Shown in pieces: positions 1 through 7,846 of a DNA stretch of 54,658 nucleotides (positions are counted from its first letter, which is position 1; every line of letters begins with the position of its first letter). Source of the stretch: Streptacidiphilus neutrinimicus (lineage in GTDB: Bacteria > Actinomycetota > Actinomycetes > Streptomycetales > Streptomycetaceae); assembly GCF_000787815.1 (NCBI RefSeq), contig NZ_BBPO01000001.1:115826-170483 (forward strand). Direction: 5' to 3'. The notes below the pieces were generated by a model. It saw only the letters and a list, made by a program, of their open reading frames with translations. It was not told where the DNA came from and did no database searches. Made by a program: the position numbers and the translations under genes.

Positions 1-15
1 CCCCGCGCCCCTTAC
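1..15 (+). repeat. Possible right-arm remnant of the dispersed hairpin repeat at the window edge
   Basis: The first 12 bases are identical to the right arm of the hairpin repeat found four more times in this window (for example 7161-7172). They sit just after the 3' end of the amidase gene, the kind of place where the other copies lie. The rest of this copy would be outside the window, so the call rests on 12 bases of a GC-rich word and is tentative. Confidence 0.3.
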
Positions 16-34
16 GTGTTGCGGCTGAAGGAGG

Positions 35-1465
35 TCACCAGAGGCTGGGCTTGCGGGCTGCCCAGGGGCGGGCTGCCTCCAGCTGGGCGGAGAGGGAGAT
101 CAGCGTCGCTTCGTCGCCGTAGCGTCCGCCCAGCATGACGCCGATCGGGAGGCCGTCGGCCGTCCAGTGCAGCGGGAGGTTGACCGACGGCTGGCCCGTG
201 GCGTTGTAGAGCGGGGTGAACGGGGTGAACGCCGCGAGCGCCTCGAACTCCGCGGCCGGGTCCGCGTCGTCGCGGAGGCCGCCGACGAGGGCCGGGGGCT
301 GGGCCAGGGTGGGGGAGAGGATGACGTCGTACGCCTCCTGGAGCTGGGCGACCAGCAGGCCGAGCGCGCGGAAGGCGTAGAGCGCCATCGCGAAGTCGGG
401 GCCGGAGACGTGGGCGCCCTGGGCGCGCAGGTGGCGCGTGAGCGGCATCAGCTTGTCCTCGTCCTCGGGGGCGACCGGGGTCTGTGTGGCCATCACCGCC
501 CAGACCTGGCCGAAGACGGTGCGCAGGGTGTCGTCCGCCGGGAGGTCCAGCGTCTCGACGGTGTGGCCGAGGGACGCCAGCAGCTCCGCGGCCGCCTCCG
601 TGGCCGCCACGCAGTCGGCGTGGACCTCGACGCCGGGGACCGGCGCCTGGGTCAGCACGGCCACCCGCAGGGCCCCGGGGGCGCGGTCGGCGAACCCGCG
701 GAACGACTCGCCGGGCGCCAGAGACGGCGCCGCGTACGGCTCCCCGGGCATGCTGCCCGCCAGGACGTCCAGCAGGGCCGCGGCGTCGCGGACGGTGCGC
801 GCCAGCGGGCCGGAGGTGGAGAGCCCGGAGACGTCGTAGAAGGTCGGACCGGACGCCACCCGGCCGCGGCTCGGCTTGATGCCGAACAGGCCGCAGACGG
901 AGGCGGGGATGCGGATGGAGCCGCCGCCGTCGCTGCCGTGGGCGAGCGGCGCGAGGCCGGAGGCCACCGCCGTGCCCGCGCCGCCGCTGGAGCCGCCTGC
1001 GGAGCGCTCCAGGTCCCAGGGGGTGCGCGCGGGCGGGGCGACGAGGTTCTCGGAGTAGCAGGGCAGCCCGAACTCGGGTGTCTGCGTCTTGCCGAGCAGG
1101 ACCGTCCCGGCGGCGCGCAGGCGGGTGACGACGTGGTCGTCGACGGCGGGCACGTTCTCCGCGTACGCGGCCGAGCCGAGGGTGGCCCGCACGCCCGCGA
1201 CGAAGTTGAGGTCCTTGACGGGCACGGGGACGCCGTGGAGCGGCGACAGCGGGCGATCCTCGCGGCGTGCGTCGGCCGCGTCCGTCTCGGCCTGGCGGGC
1301 CTGCTCCAGGGCGATGTCGGGGGTCACCGTGACGTACGCCCCGACCGTGTCGTTGAGCCGGTCGATCCGCTCCAGGTAGTGCTCGGTGAGTTCGACGGGG
1401 GAGAGCTTCCCCGTCGCGATCAGCTCACCCTGCTCCAACGCGGTCAGGTCGTGCAGTTGGGTCAT
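35..1465 (-). CDS. Amidase (amidase-signature family)
   Basis: Amidase-signature hydrolase of 476 residues, cytoplasmic, predicted to cleave a carboxamide bond; the substrate cannot be read from sequence. The Ser-cisSer-Lys triad is visible: Lys84 in PVPVKDLNF, Ser159 in the GGSSGG motif and Ser183 in the GGGSIRIP motif. Length fits the family (about 450-500). The ATG at 1465 was chosen because AAGGAGG lies just upstream; an in-frame extension of 23 residues to 1534 has no ribosome site and is Arg-rich. GatA is unlikely because no gatB or gatC neighbours it. It follows nagB on the same strand but is separated from it by two hairpins, so it is probably transcribed separately. Confidence 0.88.
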   Translation of the reverse strand: MTQLHDLTALEQGELIATGKLSPVELTEHYLERIDRLNDTVGAYVTVTPDIALEQARQAETDAADARREDRPLSPLHGVPVPVKDLNFVAGVRATLGSAAYAENVPAVDDHVVTRLRAAGTVLLGKTQTPEFGLPCYSENLVAPPARTPWDLERSAGGSSGGAGTAVASGLAPLAHGSDGGGSIRIPASVCGLFGIKPSRGRVASGPTFYDVSGLSTSGPLARTVRDAAALLDVLAGSMPGEPYAAPSLAPGESFRGFADRAPGALRVAVLTQAPVPGVEVHADCVAATEAAAELLASLGHTVETLDLPADDTLRTVFGQVWAVMATQTPVAPEDEDKLMPLTRHLRAQGAHVSGPDFAMALYAFRALGLLVAQLQEAYDVILSPTLAQPPALVGGLRDDADPAAEFEALAAFTPFTPLYNATGQPSVNLPLHWTADGLPIGVMLGGRYGDEATLISLSAQLEAARPWAARKPSLW

Positions 1466-1512
1466 CCCCGGCCTCCTTGCCGTGCCTGCGAACCGGCAGC
1501 TACCAACGGGTA

Positions 1513-1541
1513 GCTCCCGGCGCGATCCTCGCACCGGGAGC
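1513..1541 (-). terminator. Hairpin between nagB and the amidase gene
   Basis: A 12-base stem (1513-1524 pairs with 1530-1541, one mismatch) with a five-base loop. It lies 46 bases beyond the nagB stop and 48 bases before the amidase start. There is no T-run, so it could be a backup terminator or a structure in the amidase leader. Confidence 0.35.
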
Positions 1542-1566
1542 CGGAGACCCGCCAGGGTCGGGGTGT

Positions 1567-1599
1567 GAAAAGACCGCAGGGGCCGGTTACAGCCCCTGC
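1567..1599 (-). terminator. Rho-independent terminator of nagB
   Basis: On the minus strand GCAGGGGC and GCCCCTGC form a perfect 8-bp stem (1592-1599 with 1576-1583) around an eight-base loop containing the nagB stop codon. It is followed by GGTCTTTTC, giving a short U-run. The hairpin overlaps the last codons of nagB. Confidence 0.55.
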
Positions 1600-2372
1600 C
1601 AGTGCGGCTTCGCCGCGTAGGTGGCGCGGAAGTAGTCGGCGAGCTTCAGGCCCTTCGCCGCGGCCTCGTCGACCACGACGGTCGCGTGCGGGTGCAGCTG
1701 CAGCGCCGAGGCGGGGACCAGCGCGGAGACGGGGCCCTCGACGGTGGCCGCCACCGCGTCCGCCTTACCGGCGCCGGTGGCCAGCAGGACGAGGTGACGG
1801 GCGTCGAGGATGGTCCCGATGCCCTGGGTGATCACGTGGTGCGGCACCTGGTCGATGTCGTCGTCGAAGAAGCGCGCGTTGTCGATCCGGGTCTGCTCGG
1901 TGAGCGTCTTGATCCTGGTGCGCGAGGCGAGCGAGGAACAGGGCTCGTTGAAGCCGATGTGGCCGTCGGTGCCGATGCCGAGCAACTGCAGGTCGACGCC
2001 GCCGGCGTCGGCCAGGGCCTGGTCGTAGGCGGCGCAGGCGGCGGTGATGTCGGCGGCGTTGCCGTCGGGGCCCGTGAACGAGGACTCGCCGAGGCCCAGC
2101 GGCTCGACGACCTCGCGCAGCACGGTGGAGCGGTAGGACTCCGGGTGCCCGGCCCGGAGACCGACGTACTCGTCGAGCTGGCAGATCCGCGCCCGGGAGG
2201 CGTCCACCTCTCCGGAGCGCACCTTGGCGGCGAGCGCCTGGTAGATCGGCAGCGGGGTCGAGCCCGTGGCCACGCCCAGAAGCGCGTCCGGCTTCCGGGT
2301 CAGCAGGTCGGCGATCGCCGTGGCGATGAGCTCGCCACCCGCCGCGGCGTCAGGAACGATCACAACTTCCAC
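1587..2372 (-). CDS. nagB: Glucosamine-6-phosphate deaminase NagB
   Basis: NagB converts glucosamine 6-phosphate to fructose 6-phosphate and ammonia, the last step of N-acetylglucosamine catabolism, in the cytoplasm. The 261-residue length is the family norm. Visible motifs are the phosphate-binding loop GVATGSTPLP and the active-site segment GTDGHIGFNEP. The start is GTG at 2372 with only a weak upstream AGG. It is a single gene, transcribed away from kdpD, and ends in its own terminator. A close match to the DasR operator lies 27 bases upstream of the start, so repression by DasR, relieved by amino-sugar phosphates, is likely, as known in Streptomyces. The nagA and nagE genes are not in the window. 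Confidence 0.95.
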   Translation of the reverse strand: MEVVIVPDAAAGGELIATAIADLLTRKPDALLGVATGSTPLPIYQALAAKVRSGEVDASRARICQLDEYVGLRAGHPESYRSTVLREVVEPLGLGESSFTGPDGNAADITAACAAYDQALADAGGVDLQLLGIGTDGHIGFNEPCSSLASRTRIKTLTEQTRIDNARFFDDDIDQVPHHVITQGIGTILDARHLVLLATGAGKADAVAATVEGPVSALVPASALQLHPHATVVVDEAAAKGLKLADYFRATYAAKPHWQGL

Positions 2373-2398
2373 GCTGGCCTACCGATCTGGAGAGCTGG

Positions 2399-2414
2399 AG
2401 AGGTATAGACCAAT
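2399..2414 (-). promoter_or_regulatory. DasR-responsive element (dre) upstream of nagB
   Basis: The 16-base element centred on TATAGACCA matches 13 of 16 positions of the dre consensus (two AGTGGTCTAGACC-type half sites) as I recall it. It lies 27 bases from the nagB start. DasR control of nagB through such a site is established in Streptomyces coelicolor; occupancy here is inferred. Confidence 0.7.
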
Positions 2415-2555
2415 CTAGCAGCACGGGCGGCCGCCGCGCTCCCCCGTTCCCGCCGTCGCCGTGCGTGACTCCCAGCACCTCCACTCCGCGCGAGTGTCCA
2501 GGTCACGTACGCTCGCAGTCGGGTCGACACCGGGTCGGCAAGGAGAATGGTCGAC

Positions 2556-5120
2556 ATGGGACGCGGCAGGCTGCGCATCTATCTGGGGGCGGCTCCCGGC
2601 GTGGGCAAGACCTACGCCATGCTGGGCGAGGGCCTGCGTCGCGCCGGGCGCGGCACAGACGTCGTGGCCGCCTTCGTCGAGACACACGGACGGTCCAACA
2701 CGGCCGAGCGCATCGACGGCTTGGAGGTCCTGCCCCGCCGGACCATGGCCCACCGCGGCGCGGAGTTCACCGAGATGGACCTCGACGCGGTTCTGGCGCG
2801 CCGCCCCGCCGTCGCGCTCGTGGACGAGCTCGCCCACACCAACGTGCCCGGCTCCCGCAACGCCAAGCGCTGGCAGGACGTCGAGGAACTGCTCGACGCC
2901 GGGATCGACGTCATATCCACGGTCAACATCCAGCACCTGGAGTCGCTGGGCGACGCCGTCGAGGGCATCACCGGCGTGCGCCAGCAGGAGACCGTTCCGG
3001 ACGAGGTGGTGCGCCGGGCCGACCAGATCGAGCTGGTCGACATGGCCCCGGAGGCGCTGCGCCGCCGCCTCGCCCACGGCAACGTCTACGCGCCGGAGAA
3101 GATCGACGCCGCGCTGGCGCACTACTTCCGGCCCGGCAACCTCACCGCGCTGCGCGAGCTCGCGCTGCTCTGGGTCGCCGACCGTGTCGACGAGTACCTG
3201 CAGCGCTACCGCGCCGAGAACCACATCGCCAGCACCTGGCAGGCCCGTGAGCGCATCGTCGTCGGCCTCACCGGCGGCCCCGAGGGCCGCACGCTGATCC
3301 GTCGCGCCGCGCGCATCGCGGCCAAGGGGTCCGGCAGCGAGATCCTCGCCGTCTACGTCTCCCGCAGCGACGGACTGACCAGCGCCTCACCCAAGGAGCT
3401 GACCGTCCAGCGGGCCCTGGTCGAGGACCTCGGCGGCACCTTCCACCACGTGCTGGGCGACGACGCGGCGGAGGCGCTGCTGGACTTCGCCCGCGGCGTC
3501 AACGCCACCCAGATCGTGCTCGGCTCCAGCCGCCGCAAGGCCTGGCAGTGGATCTTCGGTCCGGGCGTCGGGGCCACCGTCGCCCGGGAGGCCGGCGACA
3601 TCGACGTGCACATCGTCACCCACGAGCAGGTCGCCCGCGGCCGGGTGCGGCCGATCCGGCGGATCGCCAACCTCGGCATGCCGCGCACCGTGGCGGGCTG
3701 GCTGGTGGGCGTCGGCGGGCCGCTGCTGCTGACCTGGGTGCTGAGCTTCTTCCCCTCGACCAGCGACAACCACACCGAGATGCTGCTCTACCTGGGCCTG
3801 ACGGTGGGCGCCGCGCTGCTCGGCGGGCTCTTCCCGGCGCTGGCCTCGGCGGCGGTCGGCTCGCTGCTGATCAACTGGTTCTACACGCCGCCGCTGCACA
3901 CGCTGACCATCAGCTCGCTCCAGAACATTGTCGCCGTGGCGGTCTTCCTCGCCGTGGCGCTCTCGGTCGCGTACGTCGTCGACCTCGCCGCCCGGCGCAC
4001 CGCCGAGGCCGCCCGCAGCCGGGCCGAGGCGGAGACGCTGAGCTTCCTCGCCGGCAGCGTGCTCGGCGGCACGAGCGGGCTGCCCGCGCTGCTGGAGCGG
4101 GTCCGGGAGACCTTCCAGATGGAGTCGGTCACCCTGCTGGAGCGCCCCGACGAGTTCGCCCCCTGGCGCACCGCCGGCTGCATCGGGCCCAGCCCGGTCA
4201 CCCGCCCCGAGGACGCCGACGTCGACGTGCCCGTCGGCGACCACCTCGCGCTCGCGCTCAGCGGCCGCGTGCTGCCCGCCGGGGACCGCCGCGTGCTGGT
4301 CGCCTTCGCCGCCCAGGCGGCGGTGCTGCTGGAGAAGCGCCGCCTGGAGGAGGAGGCGGCCGAGGCGCGTCGCCTGGCCGAGGGCAACCGGATCCGCACC
4401 GCGCTGCTCGCCGCCGTCTCGCACGACCTGCGCACCCCGCTGGCCGGGATCAAGGCCTCGGTCTCCTCGCTGCGCTCCGACGACGTCTCCTGGGAACCGG
4501 AGGACGAGGCGGAACTGCTGGCGGGCATCGAGGCCGGCGCGGACCGGCTGGACCACCTGATCGGCAACCTGCTCGACATGAGCCGCCTGCAGACCGGAAC
4601 GGTCGTGCCGATCGTGCGCGAGATCGACCTCGACGAGGTCGTCCCGCTGGCGCTGCTCGGCGTCCCCCCGGGCGCGGTGCGCACGGAGATCCCGGAGACG
4701 CTGCCGATGATCTCCGCCGACCCCGGCCTGCTGGAGCGGGCGCTCGGCAACGTGATCGAGAACGCGGTGAAGTACAACACGGGCAACCGCGCCGGGCCCG
4801 ACGGCAAGGGCTGCCGGGTCGCGGTCTCCGCCAGCGAGCTCAACGGCCGGGTCGAGGTGCGGGTCGCCGACCACGGCCCCGGCATCCCCGACGACGCCAA
4901 GGACCGGGTCTTCGAGCCCTTCCAGCGCTACGGCGACGCCCCGCGCGGCGCGGGCGTCGGGCTCGGCCTCGCGGTCGCCCGCGGCTTCGTCGAGGCGACC
5001 GGCGGCACGCTGACCGCCGAGGACACGCCGGGCGGCGGCCTGACCATGGTGTTCACTCTTCCGTGTGCGGCATACGCCGCCGCACCGCTGGTCACCCACG
5101 AAAGGCAGCAGCTCACATGA
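2556..5120 (+). CDS. kdpD: Osmosensitive potassium-channel sensor histidine kinase KdpD
   Basis: Membrane sensor kinase of 854 residues. In order: KdpD N-terminal domain with Walker A GAAPGVGKT (residues 11-19), a universal-stress-like domain, four closely spaced membrane segments (roughly residues 375-475), a GAF-like region, HisKA with the phosphorylated His in SHDLRTPL, and HATPase with ENAVKYN, DHGPGIP and GVGLGLAV. AGGAG at 2541-2545 is ten bases before the ATG at 2556 but only one base before the alternative ATG at 2547, so the later start was chosen. It overlaps kdpE by four bases (ATGA), so the two are translationally coupled. Unusually, no kdpFABC pump genes are next to it. Confidence 0.95.
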   Translation: MGRGRLRIYLGAAPGVGKTYAMLGEGLRRAGRGTDVVAAFVETHGRSNTAERIDGLEVLPRRTMAHRGAEFTEMDLDAVLARRPAVALVDELAHTNVPGSRNAKRWQDVEELLDAGIDVISTVNIQHLESLGDAVEGITGVRQQETVPDEVVRRADQIELVDMAPEALRRRLAHGNVYAPEKIDAALAHYFRPGNLTALRELALLWVADRVDEYLQRYRAENHIASTWQARERIVVGLTGGPEGRTLIRRAARIAAKGSGSEILAVYVSRSDGLTSASPKELTVQRALVEDLGGTFHHVLGDDAAEALLDFARGVNATQIVLGSSRRKAWQWIFGPGVGATVAREAGDIDVHIVTHEQVARGRVRPIRRIANLGMPRTVAGWLVGVGGPLLLTWVLSFFPSTSDNHTEMLLYLGLTVGAALLGGLFPALASAAVGSLLINWFYTPPLHTLTISSLQNIVAVAVFLAVALSVAYVVDLAARRTAEAARSRAEAETLSFLAGSVLGGTSGLPALLERVRETFQMESVTLLERPDEFAPWRTAGCIGPSPVTRPEDADVDVPVGDHLALALSGRVLPAGDRRVLVAFAAQAAVLLEKRRLEEEAAEARRLAEGNRIRTALLAAVSHDLRTPLAGIKASVSSLRSDDVSWEPEDEAELLAGIEAGADRLDHLIGNLLDMSRLQTGTVVPIVREIDLDEVVPLALLGVPPGAVRTEIPETLPMISADPGLLERALGNVIENAVKYNTGNRAGPDGKGCRVAVSASELNGRVEVRVADHGPGIPDDAKDRVFEPFQRYGDAPRGAGVGLGLAVARGFVEATGGTLTAEDTPGGGLTMVFTLPCAAYAAAPLVTHERQQLT

Positions 5121-5800
5121 CCCGGGTCCTGGTCGTCGACGACGAACCCCAGATCGTCCGCGCCCTGGTGATCAACCTCAAGGCCCGGCACTACGAGGTG
5201 GACGCGGCCCACGACGGCGCCTCCGCGCTGGAGCTGGCCGCCGCCCGCCACCCCGACGTGGTCCTGCTCGACCTCGGCCTGCCGGACATGGACGGCACCG
5301 AGGTCATCCGCGGCCTGCGCGGCTGGACCAAGGTGCCGATCATCATCCTGTCCGCCCGGCAGAACTCGGACGAGAAGGTCCAGGCGCTGGACGCCGGCGC
5401 GGACGACTACGTCACGAAGCCCTTCGGCATGGACGAGCTACTGGCCCGCCTGCGCGCCGCGGTCCGGCGCGGCGCGCCGGTCGGGCCCGAGGCCGAGAGC
5501 GCGACCGTCACCACGGCGTCCTTCACCGTCGACCTGGCCGCGAAGCGGGTGAGCCGCGACGGCAAGGACATCCGGCTGACCCCGACCGAGTGGCACCTGC
5601 TGGAGGTCCTGGTCCGCAACAGCGGACGCCTCGTCAGCCAGAAGCAGCTGCTCCAGGAGGTCTGGGGCCCCGCCTACGGCACCGAGAGCAACTACCTGCG
5701 GGTCTACATGGCGCAGTTGCGGCGCAAGCTGGAGGTCGACCCGAGCGCTCCGCGGCACTTCGTCACCGAGCCGGGCATGGGTTACCGGTTCGAGTTGTGA
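5117..5800 (+). CDS. kdpE: Response regulator KdpE
   Basis: OmpR/PhoB-type response regulator of 227 residues and partner of KdpD. The receiver domain has the acidic pair in VVDDEPQ, the phosphoacceptor Asp in LLDLGLPDMDG and the Lys in YVTKPFG. The C-terminal winged helix has RLTPTEWHLLEVLV and the GYRFEL ending. The ATG overlaps the kdpD stop. In known systems it activates kdpFABC under potassium limitation. Here that operon is absent from the window, so its targets may be elsewhere or may include the potassium-related genes downstream. Confidence 0.95.
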   Translation: MTRVLVVDDEPQIVRALVINLKARHYEVDAAHDGASALELAAARHPDVVLLDLGLPDMDGTEVIRGLRGWTKVPIIILSARQNSDEKVQALDAGADDYVTKPFGMDELLARLRAAVRRGAPVGPEAESATVTTASFTVDLAAKRVSRDGKDIRLTPTEWHLLEVLVRNSGRLVSQKQLLQEVWGPAYGTESNYLRVYMAQLRRKLEVDPSAPRHFVTEPGMGYRFEL

Positions 5801-5837
5801 TCCGTCCGGGCAGGCCCTTCGGGCCATGTCCGGGCTG

Positions 5838-5843
5838 TACCCT
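5838..5843 (+). promoter_or_regulatory. -10 element (TACCCT) for a leaderless start
   Basis: TACCCT fits the actinobacterial TANNNT -10 and ends six bases before the ATG at 5850. No Shine-Dalgarno is present, so transcription probably starts at the start codon. This would give the OB-fold and DUF3159 genes a promoter separate from kdpDE. Confidence 0.5.
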
Positions 5844-5849
5844 TCGGGC

Positions 5850-6248
5850 ATGAGCAGTGAGATCTCCAGCGCGCGCCCGCAGGGGCGCCTGCGCCGCATG
5901 TTCAGCAAGCTGAGCAGCAGCAACGAGGAGCTGAACGCGGAGCAGCTGCGCCAGGACGTCGAGCAGACCGGTGCCATCCCCATCGTGTCCTGCGGCGACC
6001 GCCAGGAGGTCACCGTCAGCGGCACGCTCCGCGCCGTCACGCTGCGCCCGCGCGCGGGCGTCCCGGCGCTGGAGGCCGAGCTCTTCGACGGCACCGACGC
6101 GCTGGACGTGGTCTGGCTCGGCCGTCGCTCGATCGTGGGAATCGAGCCGGGGCGCAAGCTCATCGCCCACGGCCGTATCAGCCATGCCCGGGGGCGCCGG
6201 GTGCTTTTCAACCCGCGCTACGAACTGCGTCCCCACGGACAGGAGTGA
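5850..6248 (+). CDS. OB-fold nucleic-acid-binding protein
   Basis: Small protein of 132 residues whose second half has an OB-fold pattern: VTVSGTLRAVTLRP, then ELFDGTDALDVVWLG, then GRKLIAHGRISHARGRRVLFNP, as in tRNA-anti-like domains. The role is unknown; single-strand nucleic acid binding is the family expectation. The start at 5850 was preferred to an ATG at 5826 because a -10 element sits six bases upstream, consistent with a leaderless message. It is followed five bases later by the DUF3159 gene, whose ribosome site overlaps its stop codon, so the two form a translationally coupled pair. The same pair with TrkA genes is, from memory, conserved in Streptomyces. Confidence 0.8.
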   Translation: MSSEISSARPQGRLRRMFSKLSSSNEELNAEQLRQDVEQTGAIPIVSCGDRQEVTVSGTLRAVTLRPRAGVPALEAELFDGTDALDVVWLGRRSIVGIEPGRKLIAHGRISHARGRRVLFNPRYELRPHGQE

Positions 6249-6252
6249 CCGC

Positions 6253-6966
6253 GTGAGCCACCGCGCAGCGTCGGCCGAGGCCGCCGCCGACACCTCCCTC
6301 ATCGACGCGTTCGGGGGGATCCGCGGCATGGTCGACATGACCGTGCCCGGCCTGGTCTTCGTCGTCCTCTACACGATCACGAAGAGCGTCGGGATCTCGT
6401 CGTGGTCGGCGGTGGGCGTCACCCTGCTGCTGGTCGTCTGGCGCCTGCTGCGCAAGGAGACGCTGAAGCACGCCTTCGGCGGCGTGCTGGGCGTGGCCAT
6501 CGGTGCGTTCATCGCCATGGAGTCCGGCAAGCCGCAGAACTTCTACCTGCCGTCGATGATCTACGGCCTGGTGCTGATGGTCGTCTACGCGGTCTCGGCG
6601 CTGGTGCGCTGGCCGCTGCTGGGCGTCATGCTGGGCCCGGTGCTCGGCGAGAACATGACCTGGCGCACGCAGAACCCCGGCCGCCTCGCCGCGTACACCA
6701 AGGCGACGTGGGTCTGGGTCGCGCTCTTCGCGCTGCGCGCGGCGATCCTCTTCCCGCTGTACTGGGCGGGCCAGATCACCTGGCTCGGCGTCGCCAAGAT
6801 CGGCCTGGGCGTCCCGCCGTGGCTGGTCGCCATCTACCTCTCCTGGCTGATCCTCTCCAAGGCCCCCGCCCCCATCAAGGTCACGTCGGACGAGGACCCC
6901 GAAGCCACCGACGCCCCCGAGCCCCAGGCCGGCCGCACGACGGACGACGCCTTCTCCGAGCGGTAG
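6253..6966 (+). CDS. DUF3159 family integral membrane protein
   Basis: Protein of 237 residues with about six hydrophobic segments, including TVPGLVFVVLYTITK, VGVTLLLVVWRLL, FGGVLGVAIGAFIAM, MIYGLVLMVVYAVSAL and VGLGVPP-type loops, and an acidic hydrophilic tail. It resembles the actinobacterial DUF3159 family, whose function is not known. GTG at 6253 was chosen because AGGAG (6241-6245) lies seven bases upstream, overlapping the stop of the OB-fold gene. Location beside KdpDE and TrkA suggests, but does not show, a role in ion or osmotic homeostasis. It converges with the trkA pair across a hairpin repeat. Confidence 0.8.
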   Translation: MSHRAASAEAAADTSLIDAFGGIRGMVDMTVPGLVFVVLYTITKSVGISSWSAVGVTLLLVVWRLLRKETLKHAFGGVLGVAIGAFIAMESGKPQNFYLPSMIYGLVLMVVYAVSALVRWPLLGVMLGPVLGENMTWRTQNPGRLAAYTKATWVWVALFALRAAILFPLYWAGQITWLGVAKIGLGVPPWLVAIYLSWLILSKAPAPIKVTSDEDPEATDAPEPQAGRTTDDAFSER

Positions 6967-7080
6967 TCGCAGCACGCGCAGGGGCGCGGGGCTCCGCTGA
7001 TGTGCGGCTCCGCCGCGTGGGCGCGACTTGGTCAGGAGCGCTCCTGTGGGTCGTCGCAGCACGCTCACGGGCGCGCGGGG
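6966..7080 (+). repeat. Direct repeat of about 27 bases beside hairpin repeat copy A
   Basis: The segment at 6966-6991 recurs at 7053-7080 with two substitutions and a two-base insertion; the shared beginning is GTCGCAGCACGC. The second copy forms the left flank of the dispersed hairpin repeat, so the first looks like a partial duplication of a repeat end. Confidence 0.55.
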
Positions 7081-7181
7081 AACTGCGCGAGCAACCCACC
7101 GTGTGCGGATGGCCCTGCCCGCTGACCGACTCACCGCACAGGGTGGCTCGTCGCGCAGTTCCCCGCGCCCCTGAGCGCCGC
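7056..7181 (+). repeat. Dispersed hairpin repeat, copy A
   Basis: The arms at about 7065-7091 and 7150-7174 are inverted copies (GCGGGGAACTGCGCGA against TCGCGCAGTTCCCCGC) and enclose the conserved centre GTGCGGATGGCCCTG. It fills the gap between the convergent DUF3159 and trkA genes, ending two bases from the trkA stop. It could act as a bidirectional terminator. Three further copies are in the window. Confidence 0.85.
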
Positions 7182-7183
7182 AA

Positions 7184-7846
7184 CTAACTCGGGGCGGCGA
7201 AGAGGGCCTCCAGCTCCGGTTCCCGTTCCGCCGTCGCGACGAAGAGCAGTTCGTCGCCGCCCTCGAGGACGTCGCTGCCGGACGGCACCAGCACGCGGCC
7301 CTCGCGGATGATGGTGACCAGGGCCGTGTCCTCGGGCCAGGCGATCGACTTGACCTGGGTGCCGACCACCGGCGCGTCCGCGCCGAGGGTGAGTTCGACG
7401 AGGTTGGCGTCGCCCTGGCTGAAGCGCATCAGGGTGACCAGGTCACCCACGCTCACGGCCTCCTCGACGAGCGCGGACATCAGGCGCGGCGTCGATACGG
7501 CCACGTCCACGCCCCAGGCCTCGTTGAACAGCCACTCGTTCTTCGGGTTGTTCACCCGGGCCACGACCCGCGGAACCCCGTACTCGGTCTTGGCCAGCAG
7601 CGAGACGACCAGGTTGACCTTGTCGTCGCCGGTGGCGGCGATCACGACGTTGCAGCGCTGCAGCGCCGCCTCGTCGAGCGCGGTGATCTCGCACGCGTCG
7701 GCCAGCAGCCACTCCGCCTGGGGGACCCGCTCGACCGAGATGGACTTCGGGTTCTTGTCGACGAGGAGCACCTCGTGACCGTTCTCCAGGAGCTCGCCCG
7801 CGATGGAACGACCCACCGCGCCCGCTCCGGCGATTGCTACGCGCAT
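7184..7846 (-). CDS. TrkA-family potassium uptake regulator (RCK/KTN), second gene of pair
   Basis: Cytoplasmic NAD(H)-binding potassium-transport regulator of 220 residues. The N-terminal Rossmann domain starts MRVAIAGAGAVGRSIA (glycine motif GAGAVG) with the acidic LLVDKN at the end of strand 2. A TrkA-C domain occupies roughly residues 135-215. It is the downstream member of a tandem pair: its ATG shares one base with the stop of the upstream trkA gene (TGATG), so both are co-translated. It resembles CeoC of mycobacteria. No TrkH/KtrB-type membrane subunit is adjacent; the nearest transporter is the divergent KimA-like gene. Confidence 0.9.
   Translation of the reverse strand: MRVAIAGAGAVGRSIAGELLENGHEVLLVDKNPKSISVERVPQAEWLLADACEITALDEAALQRCNVVIAATGDDKVNLVVSLLAKTEYGVPRVVARVNNPKNEWLFNEAWGVDVAVSTPRLMSALVEEAVSVGDLVTLMRFSQGDANLVELTLGADAPVVGTQVKSIAWPEDTALVTIIREGRVLVPSGSDVLEGGDELLFVATAEREPELEALFAAPS

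Noticed and set aside
2373-2555. Remnants of kdpFABC near kdpD
   Set aside because: The gap between nagB and kdpD is only 183 bases and contains no pump-gene fragment; no such gene occurs downstream in the window.
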